DNA of 64,000 bases. It comes from Lentinus brumalis. Its lineage: Eukaryota > Basidiomycota > Agaricomycetes > Polyporales > Polyporaceae. The stretch is from assembly GCA_001792895.1 (NCBI GenBank), contig MARA01000071.1:28527-92526 (forward strand), in the 5' to 3' direction. Shown piece by piece: positions 1 to 12,309 of this stretch (positions within the stretch are counted from its first letter, which is position 1; each line of letters starts with the position of its first letter). A program made the position numbers and the translations under genes. The notes under the pieces were generated by a model. It had not been told where the DNA came from, did no database searches, and saw only the letters and a list, made by a program, of their open reading frames with translations.

Positions 1-470
1 ACGGAACACCCCAAATTCAGTCCTGAAACGGAGCAGGTCCATAGGATCTTGTAGGCCCTGACGGCACTTTCGTCTATGGCCACCCTCACCATCGCCCGAC
101 TGTGGGGCTAACGCACGCATACAAGCCTCAACACCGTGCAAAGTAGTTCCCATGTTTGTCATGCCCATGATGCGCCTGCGGCGGGGTATATGTGTATTCT
201 GAGTTCGCTGAACATTGTCAGGCGCACCTCAATACGCACGGAGTTTGGCTCGGGCCCTCGGGCAGGCCCAACGCCAACTGAGCGCGCGTTTCCTGTTCCG
301 GCACGTTCGTCTCCAACCACGATGAAGAGCTCTCATGTCACCGCCGCCTTCTTGTCCACCGACTTTCTGACCTCCCCGTGGCACGGCTTGGGCATGATGG
401 CTGTCGAGATTTACGCTACATATACCTCACGTTCCCGACACTCTGATCCCCCATCTCGACTTCCGTTCTC
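1..470. other. Left flank, no gene recognised
   Basis: I see no frame here with convincing coding character that continues across splice sites. The stretch lies directly upstream of the unknown gene starting at 471 and probably contains its promoter, but no clear TATA box was identified. Confidence 0.4.
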
Positions 471-1739
471 ATGGCCGCCCTCCCTGCCGCTGCACCCGCC
501 AAACGCGACACCGAGTGGCAACGCGAGCTGCGCGACTCGCGTCTCATCAAGTCGTTCAGCATGGTCCACGGACGCGTTCGTCTCGAGACAGTTCACTAGT
601 GAGTCGCACTTCATCCTTCCGTTCCCTTCCACCTTTGACCTGCTGCTCAGCCCATGCAGCGACTCGGGCGTCGTGGTGCCCCTGTCAGACATCGTTCACT
701 ACTGTAGTACTCACGACTTCTTGGAGGGTATATACTGTTTCTGCGAAGGCGTGTACGGCATTCGACGAGCTGTCAAGATCGCGGTCCCTACGGGTGGCGC
801 CCACCTGGGCGAGCCTTCGCTCAGGTGCTATGGAGGATGTTCGTACTTCGGTGAGCGACCACACAGATGAGGTAAAGACGCTGTGCTGACGGCGTGTAGT
901 CAGCCTCCAGGAGCTTTTCAAACACGGCGTCATCCTCAAGCATATGGCTGTGTACCCGGAGCTTCACCAGCTGCGCAAACGTAAGTGATATAACTCTCAT
1001 GGATTCTTGTGTTTTGGAACTCATTCCGTCGCAGGTAAGAGCATTCGCGACATCTTCGGCTCTCAGATCACTCCACGTCGCCCGACCGGTCTCGCGGCAC
1101 TCTCAACACCTCGCTCAGCATCAGCCACACCTCGCGCTGCGCCCAGCATCTCTCGCGGCGCCGATGCCTCATCGAGGCCCCGCAGCACCTCATTCCTCGC
1201 TCCCGCTTGCGACGATTCGCTCTCGGACTCCGATTCCACCGCATCCACTGAGACCACGGCGTACTCCTCTCCCATGCAAGCATCCTCGGCGGCGTCGTCT
1301 CCGCTCAAGCGCAAGCAGACTTGTAAGTGGTATGTGCACGAAGTGTGATATGTTAGACTGACCAGCCCGAGCCTAGTCGGCGACAATGAGCTAAAGATGA
1401 GCTCGGGGACAGGTTGGTTCTCCATCTGTCCATGCACTCCGAGCTGATAACATTTGCGCAGGCTCTCACCACGCATCGCACGCAAAGCGTCGTCGAACCA
1501 TTCTGGCCCCGCCCAACGCTCCGTCCGGCGTTCGACCTCTGCCACCCCAGCGCCGTCGCAAAAGTGCTGTCGGTTGCGAGACCGCGATCGTGATCTCAGA
1601 CAGTGAATGCCCCGTGGTGATCCCACCGGAGCTGGACGCTATCTTGGCGGAGGGATCCTCACGCAACGGGATGGGTAAGGCCCCCACCCACGTCTCATAC
1701 ATCTCCGACTCTGATCAGGAGCGACCACCCGCCCAGTAG
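471..1739 (+). CDS. Unknown nuclear-type protein, six exons
   Basis: Six exons can be joined in frame: 471-598, 651-850, 900-980, 1035-1322, 1377-1412 and 1462-1739, giving about 336 residues. All introns start GT and end AG and are 49-54 bases long. The N-terminal half is compact (for example PLSDIVHYCSTHDFLEG and SLQELFKHGVILKHM) and may be a small folded domain. The C-terminal half is Ser/Thr/Ala-rich with basic clusters such as SPLKRKQT and HAKRRRT that look like nuclear localisation signals. I do not recognise the family. It sits 1.1 kb upstream of the KDZ transposase on the same strand, so it could be a cargo gene of that element or simply a neighbour; nothing decides between these. Confidence 0.6.
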
Positions 1740-2867
1740 GCGTCCGACTCTCCTGGCTTCATCAGTAGTCCGTGCTCCTTGTTCCGTACGCATGAGAAGT
1801 GTATTATGTCATAGGTCATATGAAGATCATCTCTTGGAAGACATGTCGGAGACTGTCCCGCAGATCTCGCACGGTTCATTTTGATGCACAGCCGACGAGC
1901 CCAACACATCCAAACATCGCCAGCAGCGGTCGTCCTCGTCTCGAACCTGCTCTTCTGAGCTCACTCTCCACTCCCTAATCGTTCATTGTCTGAGCTTTTA
2001 CCCGTTGTGGAGATCTGCGACGGCGCCGCAATGAAGCCGCATGGAGGCCGGGAGTTTTCACGGTGAGTAAGTTCTTGCTGTGGACGAATGCCGCCACCCT
2101 CATGCACTGACGTGGCGCTCCAGACGTCATGTATCCGTCCGCCAGCTCCCCCGTGATACGTCGCGGCGAGCAGATCCCGCTAAGCAACACGTTCATAGTG
2201 GACGGTTTGCTTTTTGTGTCAAGATTGGCAAGCTCGTGGTAAGGATGGTACTGCAACGGCTGGCACCAACCGCTCACGCGTCGGTGTAGAATCTCAGAAT
2301 TCCGCCGTCGTGGCTTCATGAAACGTAGCGAGGATCACACCGTGGGTCTGCGCCATCCCTATGGTGGCTCGACTTACTGGCTGGGGCGACAGTGAGCAGC
2401 ATGGCCTGACATGAGCTGCAGATCTCACCAGGTAGGGGTATATTGTCCCATACTTCCTTCCTCGCGTCGCCCATTCTGACCATGATTCACCCTTTGCTCC
2501 CTCAGGTGCCGTTCCTCGGGCATCTCGGCCGTTTTAGATCAGCCATTCACGCCATATTGATGCCTGAATAATACTCTGCACGCCACTAATGACACCCGGG
2601 GACCTCGTCGCGGTAGTTACTCATTGTTCTAGATTGCCTAGGCCTCTAGCCGTGGAGCCCGAAGCCAGCGAAGTTCTTCAGCCGTCACCAGAACTCCTTC
2701 CAATCCTTGCTCGAGAGGGCACCCGGCTGTGTCGACGTGTGTCCTACGATTGTGGAGGTCAGTGCTCCGCAATCCGGGACCCGGGTCGCGTTTCCGTGGG
2801 CCTGTCTCTGAAGTATGCGCGCATCTCTGAGTGGTGGCGACCGCGCTCACCGTGAGACTCAGATCCC
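1740..2867. other. Intergenic, nothing recognised
   Basis: No ATG-started, splice-consistent coding stretch was found between the unknown gene and the KDZ transposase. Terminal inverted repeats of the KDZ element might lie here but could not be recognised by eye. Confidence 0.35.
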
Positions 2868-5800
2868 ATGTCGCCCCGCTGGTTCCACGCCGTTCGTCGC
2901 ATCCTCACCATGAAGCGTCCACGCCGTCGAAAGCAGGCTCTCTACGCAGACTCCGACGAAGAGGGTGCTCCGTCGACCCCTGGCGAGAGGTTTACCCACA
3001 CCGACTGGTCTCACCGCGACAACCGCACCAGCGTTCACACCACCTATCACGAGCTGCCCCCTCTCCGAACAAACGCCCGCGAGCTGCATCCCTACCTTCG
3101 TCCACCACCGTCCCATCCTTGGTCTCTCTCGACTGTTTCAGCTCAGTGTACGACGCCAACGCCGATGTCATCGAGGAGCTTGATTACCTGTACCAGCAAT
3201 TCGAGCTGTGCGAGCAGCAGACCGACATCCCCACTACACGCGAGCGCACCGCCGGAGTGAGTACTTCCCGGCTCCGTATCTGCGCTCAAACTCACCACGA
3301 CCCCTCAGGATCGACCCCTTCTTCAGTGGATACCCGAGGCTGATGCCTACCTTGCCGAGCTCCTTCGCCTTGAAGGACGGGGCAAGTACTCGCCGGGGAG
3401 ATGCCAGTGTGGTTCTGAGGGCGTATATCGATGTGACGATTGTCGTGATGTTCGACTGCACTGCAGCGAGTGTCTCCTCGCTGTTCATGTTGCTCATCCT
3501 GTGCATCGCATTCAGGTATGTGCACGTCGATCCCACCTCAAGGGCCCGCAGGTACTTACGAAGTTGTACAGCGATGGGACACAGATTATTTCTCGCGCGT
3601 GTCCCTCAAGTCTCTGGGTCTACGCGTTCAGCTGGGACACGAGCCTGACGAGACTTGCCTCAACCCCGTGCCCTGCTGGGGCGGGGACTTTGTCCTCCTC
3701 GACCTCGTCGGTATCCACGAACTTGCCCTCGACTACTGCGGGTGTGAGAGCGCCCTTCCCCACCACCTGCAACTCCTTCGCGCTCGTTGGTTCCCCGCAA
3801 CATCCATTAACCCGAAAACCGCAGCGACGTTTGGTCTGCTGGAGATGTTCCATACACTCTCCGGCCAGTCGAAGGTCTCTGCGTTTGAATACTACGCCAC
3901 GCTCGCCCGTCGGACCGACAACACGGGTACATTGGCCCCCAAGGTGAGCATGTCGTGTCATGTGTCATGCAGCCAGCTGCTTACCCTCTGACTGCCACCA
4001 GGACCGCTACCACGCCTTCTTGATCATGATCCGTGAGTGGCGTCATCTCAAGATGATGAAGCGTGCCGGTCGCGGGAACGACGTCGGCGGCATCGATGCG
4101 ACCCAGCTTGGGGAATGCGCAGTCCACTGTCCGGCATGTCCACAGCCCGGCAAGAACATCCCGCTTGCGCCGTGGCCCGATGAAGACACCGGCACCAGCC
4201 AGGCCGACTATGCGCGACCTACGCCTCCGACGGAGGCCATGGCGGTCTCCGACGATGGAACCCCATTCCCAGAGTGTTCCCTGGAGCCCGCGTCGGAGCG
4301 TGGCAAGCCTCGCAGGTATGTCTTCATGGTCCTTCGATCTCAACCATGTTCTGACCATGTGTGAACAGCTGGTTGCGTCGACTCTTTCTTGCGATTGATG
4401 CCAACTTCCGTCTCAAACGGAAGAAGGTCTCGTCAGACGAGGCTGACCCCGGCTTGAATCATGGTTACGCGTACATGGTCTCCGAGCAGGTCTACAAGGC
4501 TCATCTCGCCGTGTTCGACAAGGAACTTGTTGCTACTTCGTCAGATCACTGTAACAATCATGACGCCGTCAAGCTCGCTACGCTCAAGAACTCGGCAGGT
4601 CTAGCGGCCACCGGAGTAGTGAGCGTCGATTGTGCTCGCCATGGTATGAAGCGTCCGTGCTCCACAGGCGACCTCCAGAAGGGAGAGCGGTACGTACTCC
4701 TTCCTGATTGTATATCATGTCTTTCGCTCATGCGCCGTGACAGACACGTCAACGTAGACTTCGTGTTCCAGTCCTCCTTGCAGCAGAACGCTTCTGACGA
4801 AGTGATGGCATCGTACGACGTCGCTTGCATCTACGACAAAAACATCGACTTCCGCTTTGACAAGTACGACTGGGACATTTCTGACCACAACATCGAGTGG
4901 GCCATCCCTAAGTTCCATATCAACGCCCACCGGGAGCACTGCCGCGCCAATTACAACCTCCACTTCATCCCCTTCGCGTGCCGTTACGACGGTGAGAGCA
5001 TCGAACGCCTGTGGTCCGAGTTCAATGCCGCTGCCACCAGCACGAAGGAGATGGGGCCGGGCTCCCGTCGCGACACCTTGGACGACATCTTCGCTCACCA
5101 CAACTGGGGCAAGGTGATTATGCTGCGTACGTCGTCTTACACTCTCCTCGTGCCACGCTGACATCCTCTCGCAGCTGGTTATCTCTTGAACAAGATCAAG
5201 AAGGGAGTTCCGGAGTGCAACGCCCAAGTCTGCGCGTTCCGCGACTACACCGAGTCCTTGCCCGCAGACGTTGTAGCGGAATGGCGTACCTCTATCGAAT
5301 CGTGGGAAGCCGACCGTTCGCAGCCCAACCCCTTCTTTATCAAACGCCCCGGTATGTACTTCAAGTCAACGAGATGCTGTGGCTATACTTACGTGACTTG
5401 TTCGCAGCGATCACTCAAGCGGCTATTAAGCGCCAATTCACGGAGGAGGACGCCGACGCTCTCAAGGCTGGTACGGCCATTGTTCTCCATGACAAGTTCT
5501 CTGCTAGCGGCATGATCATCGCGGGATTGAGCTTGAGGAGCTGCAGTAAGTGTCTATCTCGTACACTTCCGTTGCCGTCCTCACAGGGTTGCAGGCGCCG
5601 TGTGAAGTCTGAGGTGCACGCACTGGCCGTCCATGCCACGGATATACAGCGCGCAAAGCTGCAAGAGAGGCAGAACGTGCTGCGGCGGCGCGTCGATGCC
5701 TGGACCGAAATCCAACAGCTCTACATGCCGGGTGTTTCCACGCATCGTCTTCGTCTTCTCTCCCAGGTCGCTGATTGCTACTTGCCCTACAACATCCCCT

Positions 5801-6660
5801 CCTCCTTCCCTCCACCGCTGCATCCATGATCCCATGCGCGCCGTCCCTCCTCTTCCAAGAGTGGCGGCTTCGCTGCGCGCAAGCCTTCGACTCTCTCAGC
5901 GACCTTCGAGGACATATCGAGATGCGCACGCACCTCTACAAATTCAAGAACCGCTTTGCTCGCGGGCAGCGCGCAAACACTCGGGCCCAGACTATCATCA
6001 AGCAAGTTGACGCGAAGGTCGACGCCGACGCAGAGCGCTACCGCGCGGCCTACGCTGCCGTCGAGTCGCTTCGCCCACGGGTTGGTTCGTTGGAGTGGCA
6101 GGACCATCTGCGGCCTCTGCGACAGGCTGACATCCGGCATGTTACTGAAGGGGAGGAGGGCGAGTCTGAAGGTCGGCGATCGATCTCGTGGATCTGGCGA
6201 GCTACCGCGGCGCCGCTGGCTTCTGGAGACGCACTTGGCGGCGTGGACAAGAGTCTCCAAGAGTGTACGTCCGCTTTCACTCTTGATATCGAACGCTCAG
6301 CTGACCTGTGTCGCAGCACTACGAGTAGAATGGTGTAAAGCTCGAGCCCGGGCCCATCGTTGGACCGAAGAAGTCGAACTCCTGCAAGAGGAGATGCGTC
6401 GTACCATCGCCTACCATGAATGGGCGGCCGAATGGTGGTTTGGGCGCATTGATCAGGTGCATCTCGATCGTCCGGAGTACCGTGAGGGTGCGAACGCGTA
6501 TGTGCGACGTCAAGCTGCCTTGCGGAAGTCATTACGGGACTTCTGTGCGAAGACCTGGCGAGACGTCGGAACGTGGGTGTGCTTAGGTGACCCGACAGTC
6601 GACGAGCTGGAGATCGATACTGACTCTGTTGCCTTGTCCGTGTTTGAGCCTGACGAATGA
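2868..6660 (+). CDS. KDZ-family DDE transposase with CxC2 zinc cluster
   Basis: The gene has about eleven exons. The N-terminus (MKRPRRRKQALYADSDEE, ATG at 2910; an upstream ATG is at 2868) is followed by a CxC2-type cysteine cluster at 3390-3515 (CQCGSEGVYRCDDCRDVR, then LHCSECLLAVH). The RNase H-like DDE transposase core spans about 3571-5400. Likely catalytic residues are the Asp in LAIDANFRLKRK (about 4390), the Asp in ASYDVACIYD (about 4815) and the Glu in DGESIERLWSEFN (about 4990). The helical C-terminus (5408-6660) is rich in Glu/Arg coiled coil, as in the family. Well-supported introns are 3516-3570, 3945-4001, 4316-4368, 4690-4743, 5127-5174 and 5352-5407. The N-terminal splice near 3100-3140 is unresolved. 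Around 5522-5594 the frame needs either a retained intron or a one-base correction. The family is Kyakuja-Dileera-Zisupton, eukaryotic cut-and-paste DNA transposons. Whether this copy is active is unknown. Confidence 0.9.
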
Positions 6661-7043
6661 ATACTTACTCCTTGGACTTCGTTGTGGATGCCTCTCTACT
6701 TCCCTGTGTACTCGTACATGCTCTGCCCCCGTATGTGTACTCCGAGCCTCACCCCTGTTAGTCGTATTCGGAAACCCGCTTGCATTGTAATGTGACACGT
6801 CCTGTGGGCCCATTCACGAGAAAATGTGCGAAGTCCAATGATCACATGATCGCGCTGCCTCAAGCGCTTTGGAGTTCAGCACTTAAGGTCCAGCATGCCG
6901 CCTCTGTTGCCCTGCCCCCCCCTGCGGCGTCCCCTACCTGACTCGCGCGTCTGAAAGGCGACTCTATCTGTTCAATGAGGGTATCCCCTGCCAGCCCATG
7001 CAGTCAACTCGACATCTCGACACGCTCGAAGCGGCGCACTCCA

Positions 7044-7103
7044 ATCACGACGCGCTTTCATCACGACGCGCTTTCATCACGACGCGCTTTCATCACGACG
7101 CGG
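7044..7103. repeat. 16-bp tandem repeat, 3.75 copies
   Basis: The unit atcacgacgcgctttc is repeated perfectly three times (7044-7059, 7060-7075, 7076-7091), followed by a partial copy of 12 bases. It lies in non-coding sequence. Confidence 0.95.
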
Positions 7104-8062
7104 CCGCCATGTATACCAGCACACCAGGCACGACGTGACGCACCCCTCCGAACCAATATCACGCATTCTATGCGACAGACAGGGCAAAGAATGCATTGTG
7201 CAAGTGCGAAGTGGAGGTATGTACAATTCGCTTGTATGTGGACCTGGTCGCTTCGTCTGCTTCGACAAAGGCGCCCCTGCATGTACTCGTTGTCGACGCT
7301 CGGTACCTGTTCCCTTAGCGGCACTCTGTTGCGGTTGCGCACCCTGCGTCGCGTCGAGTTCCTGGCATATGTATTGCGCGCCAAGAACGCTGGGTTTGTT
7401 CAAGCTCGCTCGCCTGCACTACCTGGCTCGCGGCGCGCTCCCTGGGCAACTCTTGGGACATGGTGCTGAATAGCACGCTCTTCCCCATGTCGCGCAGTAC
7501 GGTGTACCACGCGCTGTCGTACTCCCGTTCTCGTTTGGTGAGTGCCGTGCACCTGTCCCGCACTATGGCCTAGGTTCTGCCGTGTCATAGGCCGCTCTCC
7601 CAAGCGTCGTCGCTCCAGTAAGGGTCCCGCGGTTGCGGTCCTGCTGTCTTGTACCCCACTCTCCCTGGTGTTGTAAACCTGCTCTTGCTCTGCGGATGCC
7701 CAGCGTATCGCGCCCGCGGCTCTGCGTAGTTCTCTATGGCTTCCTGCTCCCGGTCTGTAAACACGTACCGGGCGAGCGCGTTGCGCCTGGGGCGCTGCTG
7801 ATGGGTATGCCGCTCTCGCTGATGTAGCGCTCCAGCTCCTGCTCTGCGGACGGTGTTCCCGGTTGCGTGCGTTTCGCACGCGGCCCTGCGATCCGTATAC
7901 GTCGCTCGCTGGCGGCCCCATTCTCGCGTGTCGCGCCTGCGGCCCTGCCATCCGTATAGGAGTCTCGCTGGCGTCGCACTCCTGGTTCCACTCAGTCGGC
8001 ACTATTCCGCGTAGTATTGCTCCTGCTGCACCTCGCCAGGCGTACAGAAGATGGTCCCGGGC

Positions 8063-8298
8063 TGCTCGCGCTGCCCACTGACCGAGCATTAGATTACGTT
8101 GCGAGCTGACATCCGCTCGCGCCATGGGGCGTGAGGTACGCGCGTCGCGGTGTCCCCGGCCTGACCTCTTTGGAAATACCTGCTCGCGCTGCCCACCGAC
8201 CGAGCATTAGATTACGTTGCGAGCTGACATCCGCTCGCGCGATGGGGCGCGAGGTACGCGCGTCGCGGTGTCCCCGGCCTGACCTGTTTGGAAATACT
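8063..8298. repeat. 118-bp tandem duplication
   Basis: Positions 8063-8180 and 8181-8298 are near-identical adjacent copies with a period of 118 bases, differing at only a few positions (for example cactgac versus caccgac, gcgtgag versus gcgcgag). Few differences indicate a recent duplication. No gene is associated with it. Confidence 0.9.
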
Positions 8299-8689
8299 GA
8301 AACTCTCGGTAGGTCCCGCGTGCCCAGGCAAGCTCACGCTATTGATGTTGCTTTCTCTGGCGGAGTGTGAACATGCCTGCTGTAAGGGGACGATCACTGC
8401 TTCCCGCTCGAACAGGCAGCGGGGCGGGATTTGTCATGTGTCGGCGTGTGCAGGCGACGCACGCTCGAACAGTGCATAGCGGCTACGTGGGCAGTACAGT
8501 GATGGACGAGGAGAGATCTCCAGTTAGAGACTGAGGATGTATCACCGCATCTCTGATCAGAGCTCATGATGGATCACACCTGGGTTCTAATTAGAGATGG
8601 GGATATATCCGTATGCCAGCATCTTGTGAGCTAGCCCAGTGAAGGACGACGACGAGGATGTCAAGGTTCCTTCCAGCTCCGACGTGCAG

Positions 8690-9860
8690 GACACTATGCG
8701 CCCAAAAGATCGTGATTGGGCTGACCTTGCTTCGTGAAAACAAGAAATCACGTCGCAAGTTCGTGCGGAATTCGTGAACCGAAAAGTTCGTGAAAGTCTT
8801 CGTGACTGCTACGACGGCGATATACACGTAGTTACTTCGTGCAACCTACGAAGATACTCCCCTCGCGTGGGAATCGTTCAATGAGCCCTCCGAGTGAAGT
8901 CTCACGGGACCTGCCCTAAAGCTGCCCCCAGCAACTGCTGTCGCGAGTCTCATCTCTGTCAGCGTCTCTCGTCGACGTGTCTCTCGGTGTCGACGTGACT
9001 GGACCTCGTCTCTCGCTCTCCCTGTCCTGGTACTCGGTCTCTTCTGGACTGCGTGACTCCGACTCTCTGAGTGCTCCGCTTGGTTGGTCTGCCGATGCTG
9101 GTGCTTGCTTCTGCCTGCTGTGACGACTCCCGAGGACCTGCACACCCTTCCATTGTCTGCGCTGCTCGCGGCTGGATTCTCTGCATCTGGGACCCTCTGG
9201 GATGTCGTCAAGGCAGCGTTGGGGAGCCGAGTTCTAGGCAGCAGCCATGGGTGCGTCGTACTTATGTCCGCCTCATTGTTCCGGCTCGAGGTCATGCCCA
9301 TCTGGTACGTAGTCTTCCTCGGCGTACCACACCTTTTCATGATCCTGACGTCAAGCTTCTTCCAGATCCATTGAGCTGCAGTACATATCGCCCTCGATGA
9401 TGCTACTGTTGGGCAGGGCAGACGTATATCTAGTCCCTTGGTGGTCGCCATTGGGCTGCACCCGGAGTTGTAGTGCAGGTGTTTATGTGTATTACATATA
9501 CTGGTGTACGCGTAGTAGTATTCCAATCTATTCTATATCAACCACAGAACCATACCGTGTGCGCAGCAAACAGACCGCTGCTTTACCGCAACCACCTGCT
9601 TCGCAAATTTCACGGCATTACATCGTGATTGCTACGACCTAGTCGTGAACACTGTCTTCGTGACCGTGGACAAAAATGCCATGAAATTCACGAATTCCAT
9701 CACGAACATAGCATTACGGGCGCTCCATGAGAACTTCGTGCTATACATGAGGTATGCTTGTTAAGTTTACGAAGATGAAGTACTGAACAAGTTCGTAGTA
9801 ATTACGAAGTTTCAGGCGCATAGTGGGAGCCCGAGAGGCGGTCAACGCGCGAGAGGGTGA
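8690..9860. mobile_element. Possible decayed non-autonomous DNA element with clustered ttcgtga motifs
   Basis: Short words ttcgtga, ttcgtgc or ttcgtag and their reverse complements cluster at 8730-8860 and again at 9640-9860, separated by about 0.8 kb lacking them. Subterminal clusters of a short word in both orientations are typical of DNA transposons, where they bind transposase. Both flanks are also more AT-rich than their surroundings. Clear terminal inverted repeats and target duplications were not identified, and no coding region is present, so the assignment and boundaries are tentative. Confidence 0.3.
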
Positions 9861-10175
9861 AACGAGTACGGACTTCGTAGTATCAGTTTTGCCTCTTCTG
9901 TATTCCTGGGTGTACGATGCTCTACTTGTCGACCGCTCAGAGTCAACGTTCAAACATTCAAGGTTCGGGTCAAGTGCACGCCCGAGGTGCCCGACCGCCC
10001 GTCGGTCTAAGGCGAGAACGTGACGGTTCGCTACGTGCGCACTGCGTGCTACTTACATAGCTTCAGCCTTCTCTTCGCACCATCAGCTGTGCAGTACGAC
10101 TGAGGGAGTTCCAAGCCGCAACGCCGTCCAACGTATACTGGACTTGTCGCTTTGCAACTTCCAGAAGAGATCGGT

Positions 10176-12149
10176 ATGTTCAAACGAGAAGCGGATGATG
10201 TGGACGAAAAGCCGCCCGTGGCATCTGAGCAAGACAGCGTGCGTACCATGTCGCCCTTCTCTGCCGTATCTCAGGGTATATACTATATGTTCATGTTGTC
10301 TACTCACACCTGCAGAAAAGCAATGCCTACCGCAGGAGCACAGCCGAGGTGCCATCCCGGAAACGCCGGCGGACACACACGCTGGACGTCCTCAAGTCAG
10401 AAGATCGGAAACCGGTAGGTCATAATTTCTGGAACACCCTGATGCACCGGGCTAACGACTGGTGTTATATATAGAAGCAAGAAGGAAGATCTATATATCC
10501 ATATGATAGTCTGGAAAGACTCCAAGTGGTAGAGGAGGTGGAAAGCGATGTCAAGCCCGAGACTCGCCGTATCAAAGCTCGTCAACTTTGAACCATTCAA
10601 GAGCATGCATACTGATGTTGTTCTGGATGTAGTGTGAAGCAAAAATGCGCACAGACGGGTCACCCACCCCAGACACAAATCAGAATCGTGGACAAGTACC
10701 ACTACCAACACGGCCAGAGGTCGTAGTGCCCTCGTTGCGGGATGTTCGTCGTCGCTGGCAGGTCACAGTAGACATCGCGACAGCACGAACTCGCCAAGCT
10801 CTGGTCTTCTCAGCCGAACTGCCTCACATAGACGACTCGGACGACATCGGACGGGACCACACCAACTCCGTCAAAGCGGAGCCTCCCGAGGACGAACAGG
10901 AATCGAGATCCCTTGAGTCAGTTGCTCCCCGCGCAGTCTCGATGATAGGGATCCTCAGAGACTGCGGACTGCCATCGAAGAACTGCGAAACGTAAGTTAA
11001 CAACCTAAGTAGTCGGGGTTTATACATGGCTTACCATTCGCGCATAGCCAGACGTCAAGGTCAAGAAGGAACTCTTGCTCAGCGACGAGTTCCTCCTGGA
11101 CGCGCTCACATGGGAGGGCATCAACTACCGCTTCCCAATCCCCGTCTCGCCGGAGATCGCAAACCAGGGCTTCTCCCGCCCATACATCTCGCACCTCTAC
11201 GGCGGCAGCCTCCGCGCGACGTTCCCGTCCCCCTCCCCAGACATGCTCGAGTGGCACGGGCTGGACGACTGGGCGTTCCTGAACCTCGACTACTGCCCGC
11301 ACGCGCCGACACGCCCTGGATACTCGGGCCTGCACTTCTCGCCGCACCGTGCACGGGGCACGTGGGAGAAGCTGAGGGCCCCGCTTAGGACGTTCGTGAA
11401 GCTCGCGTCGTCGCAGTGGGTGTATATGGGGCAGTACCGGCTTGTCCCGGGGAAGTCGTTGACGACGAGGGCGTGGATGGAGCAGAAGCCCGAAGTACGT
11501 GCGCTGTACGCAGTCTGGCTCTGGCATGGTGTTTGTGCTGACCAGCCGGGCACAGGTCCGGAAAACGTGGGCGACTGGGCTGCTTAACAAGCAATGGGGC
11601 AGCAACGTACTGCTTCGAGTGTGGTTCAGGAAGACGAAGGGAGTGGAGTATGAGCCGACGAAGGAAGACTTCGCTGACGCGACTGTCAACATCAAGGAAA
11701 TCAGGAAGGCCATGACAGAGCAAGATATCGTCGACGCATACACTTGTGGAGAGGAGGTACTGTGGACACTCGACTCCCTGCCCGTCGAGTGAACGCAGAG
11801 CTGACGTTGATTGTGTTTTTAGGAAATCGGGACCTATACCATGACGTGTGTGGGGTACGATGCGCCCTTCGTGCGTGTACTCGAGGCAAATGCGCACCGC
11901 TTCGTACCTTCCACACAGAAGAACGGCAGCAAGGACGAGAAGAGCGACACAAACGACAGCAAGGGCAAGATGAAGAGCGAAACGAAGAGCAGGAAGGGCA
12001 AGAAAACCAAGAGCTCATGCAGGACTCAGCAACACGAGGAGAGGGAGGAAGTTGGTGCGCTGGAGGATGAAGTTGAACAAGGCGACCCGCAAGATGCGAC
12101 GAAGCGACGGTCCATGAGGGCACGGGTGAAGCGTGTGCGTACATCGTAG
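10176..12149 (+). CDS. DUF6697-like protein, copy 1
   Basis: Exons used: 10176-10238, 10316-10414, 10475-10580, 10640-10991, 11048-11494, 11556-11756 and 11823-12149. The N-terminal part is disordered with a basic run (SRKRRRTHTLDVLKSEDRKP), suggesting a nuclear protein. The C-terminal domain (about 11075-11900) carries FVKLASSQWVYMGQYRLV, then VRKTWATGLLNKQWG and TMTCVGYD, a pattern I associate with the basidiomycete DUF6697 domain (name from memory). The tail is Lys/Glu-rich. Exon 4 ends out of phase with exon 5 in its main frame. A better join uses the frame reading LDDRDPQRLRTAIEELRN just before 10992, so an extra intron or a one-base shift lies around 10900-10950. A paralog is at 32074 onward with two identical intron positions. 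Function unknown. Confidence 0.7.
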
Positions 12150-12309
12150 CGTTGTGGATGTGAACGCTCGTACACGGAGACCGTCCATATGACATTGATT
12201 TGCGACGGGAAATGAATGTGATTGCAGGTGCAACATCGGATACAGTGTCTGGAGCCAGAACCACACTTCGCACAGACATCGAACGAGACAAGTAGTCCAG
12301 AGTATATGA

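Larger units (their letters stand above)
6661..8686. other. Gene-poor stretch downstream of KDZ element
   Basis: No confident gene. Two tandem-repeat features lie inside (listed separately). The minus strand around 7315-7563 has a short protein-like run (for example EREYDSAWYTVLRDMGKSV) that may be a decayed transposon gag-like or other fragment, but it connects to nothing recognisable. The longer minus-strand open frame at 7400-8125 is Arg/Ala-rich and looks like a by-product of high GC. Confidence 0.35.

Noticed and set aside
7400..8125. 241-codon minus-strand open frame as a gene
   Set aside because: It is Arg/Ala-rich, crosses the edge of a 118-base duplication, has no splice context or recognisable family, and is explained by high GC suppressing stop codons.
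9397..10023. Short plus-strand frames near 9.4-10.0 kb
   Set aside because: They lie in the AT-richer repeat-laden region, have no splice continuity and no protein-like composition.
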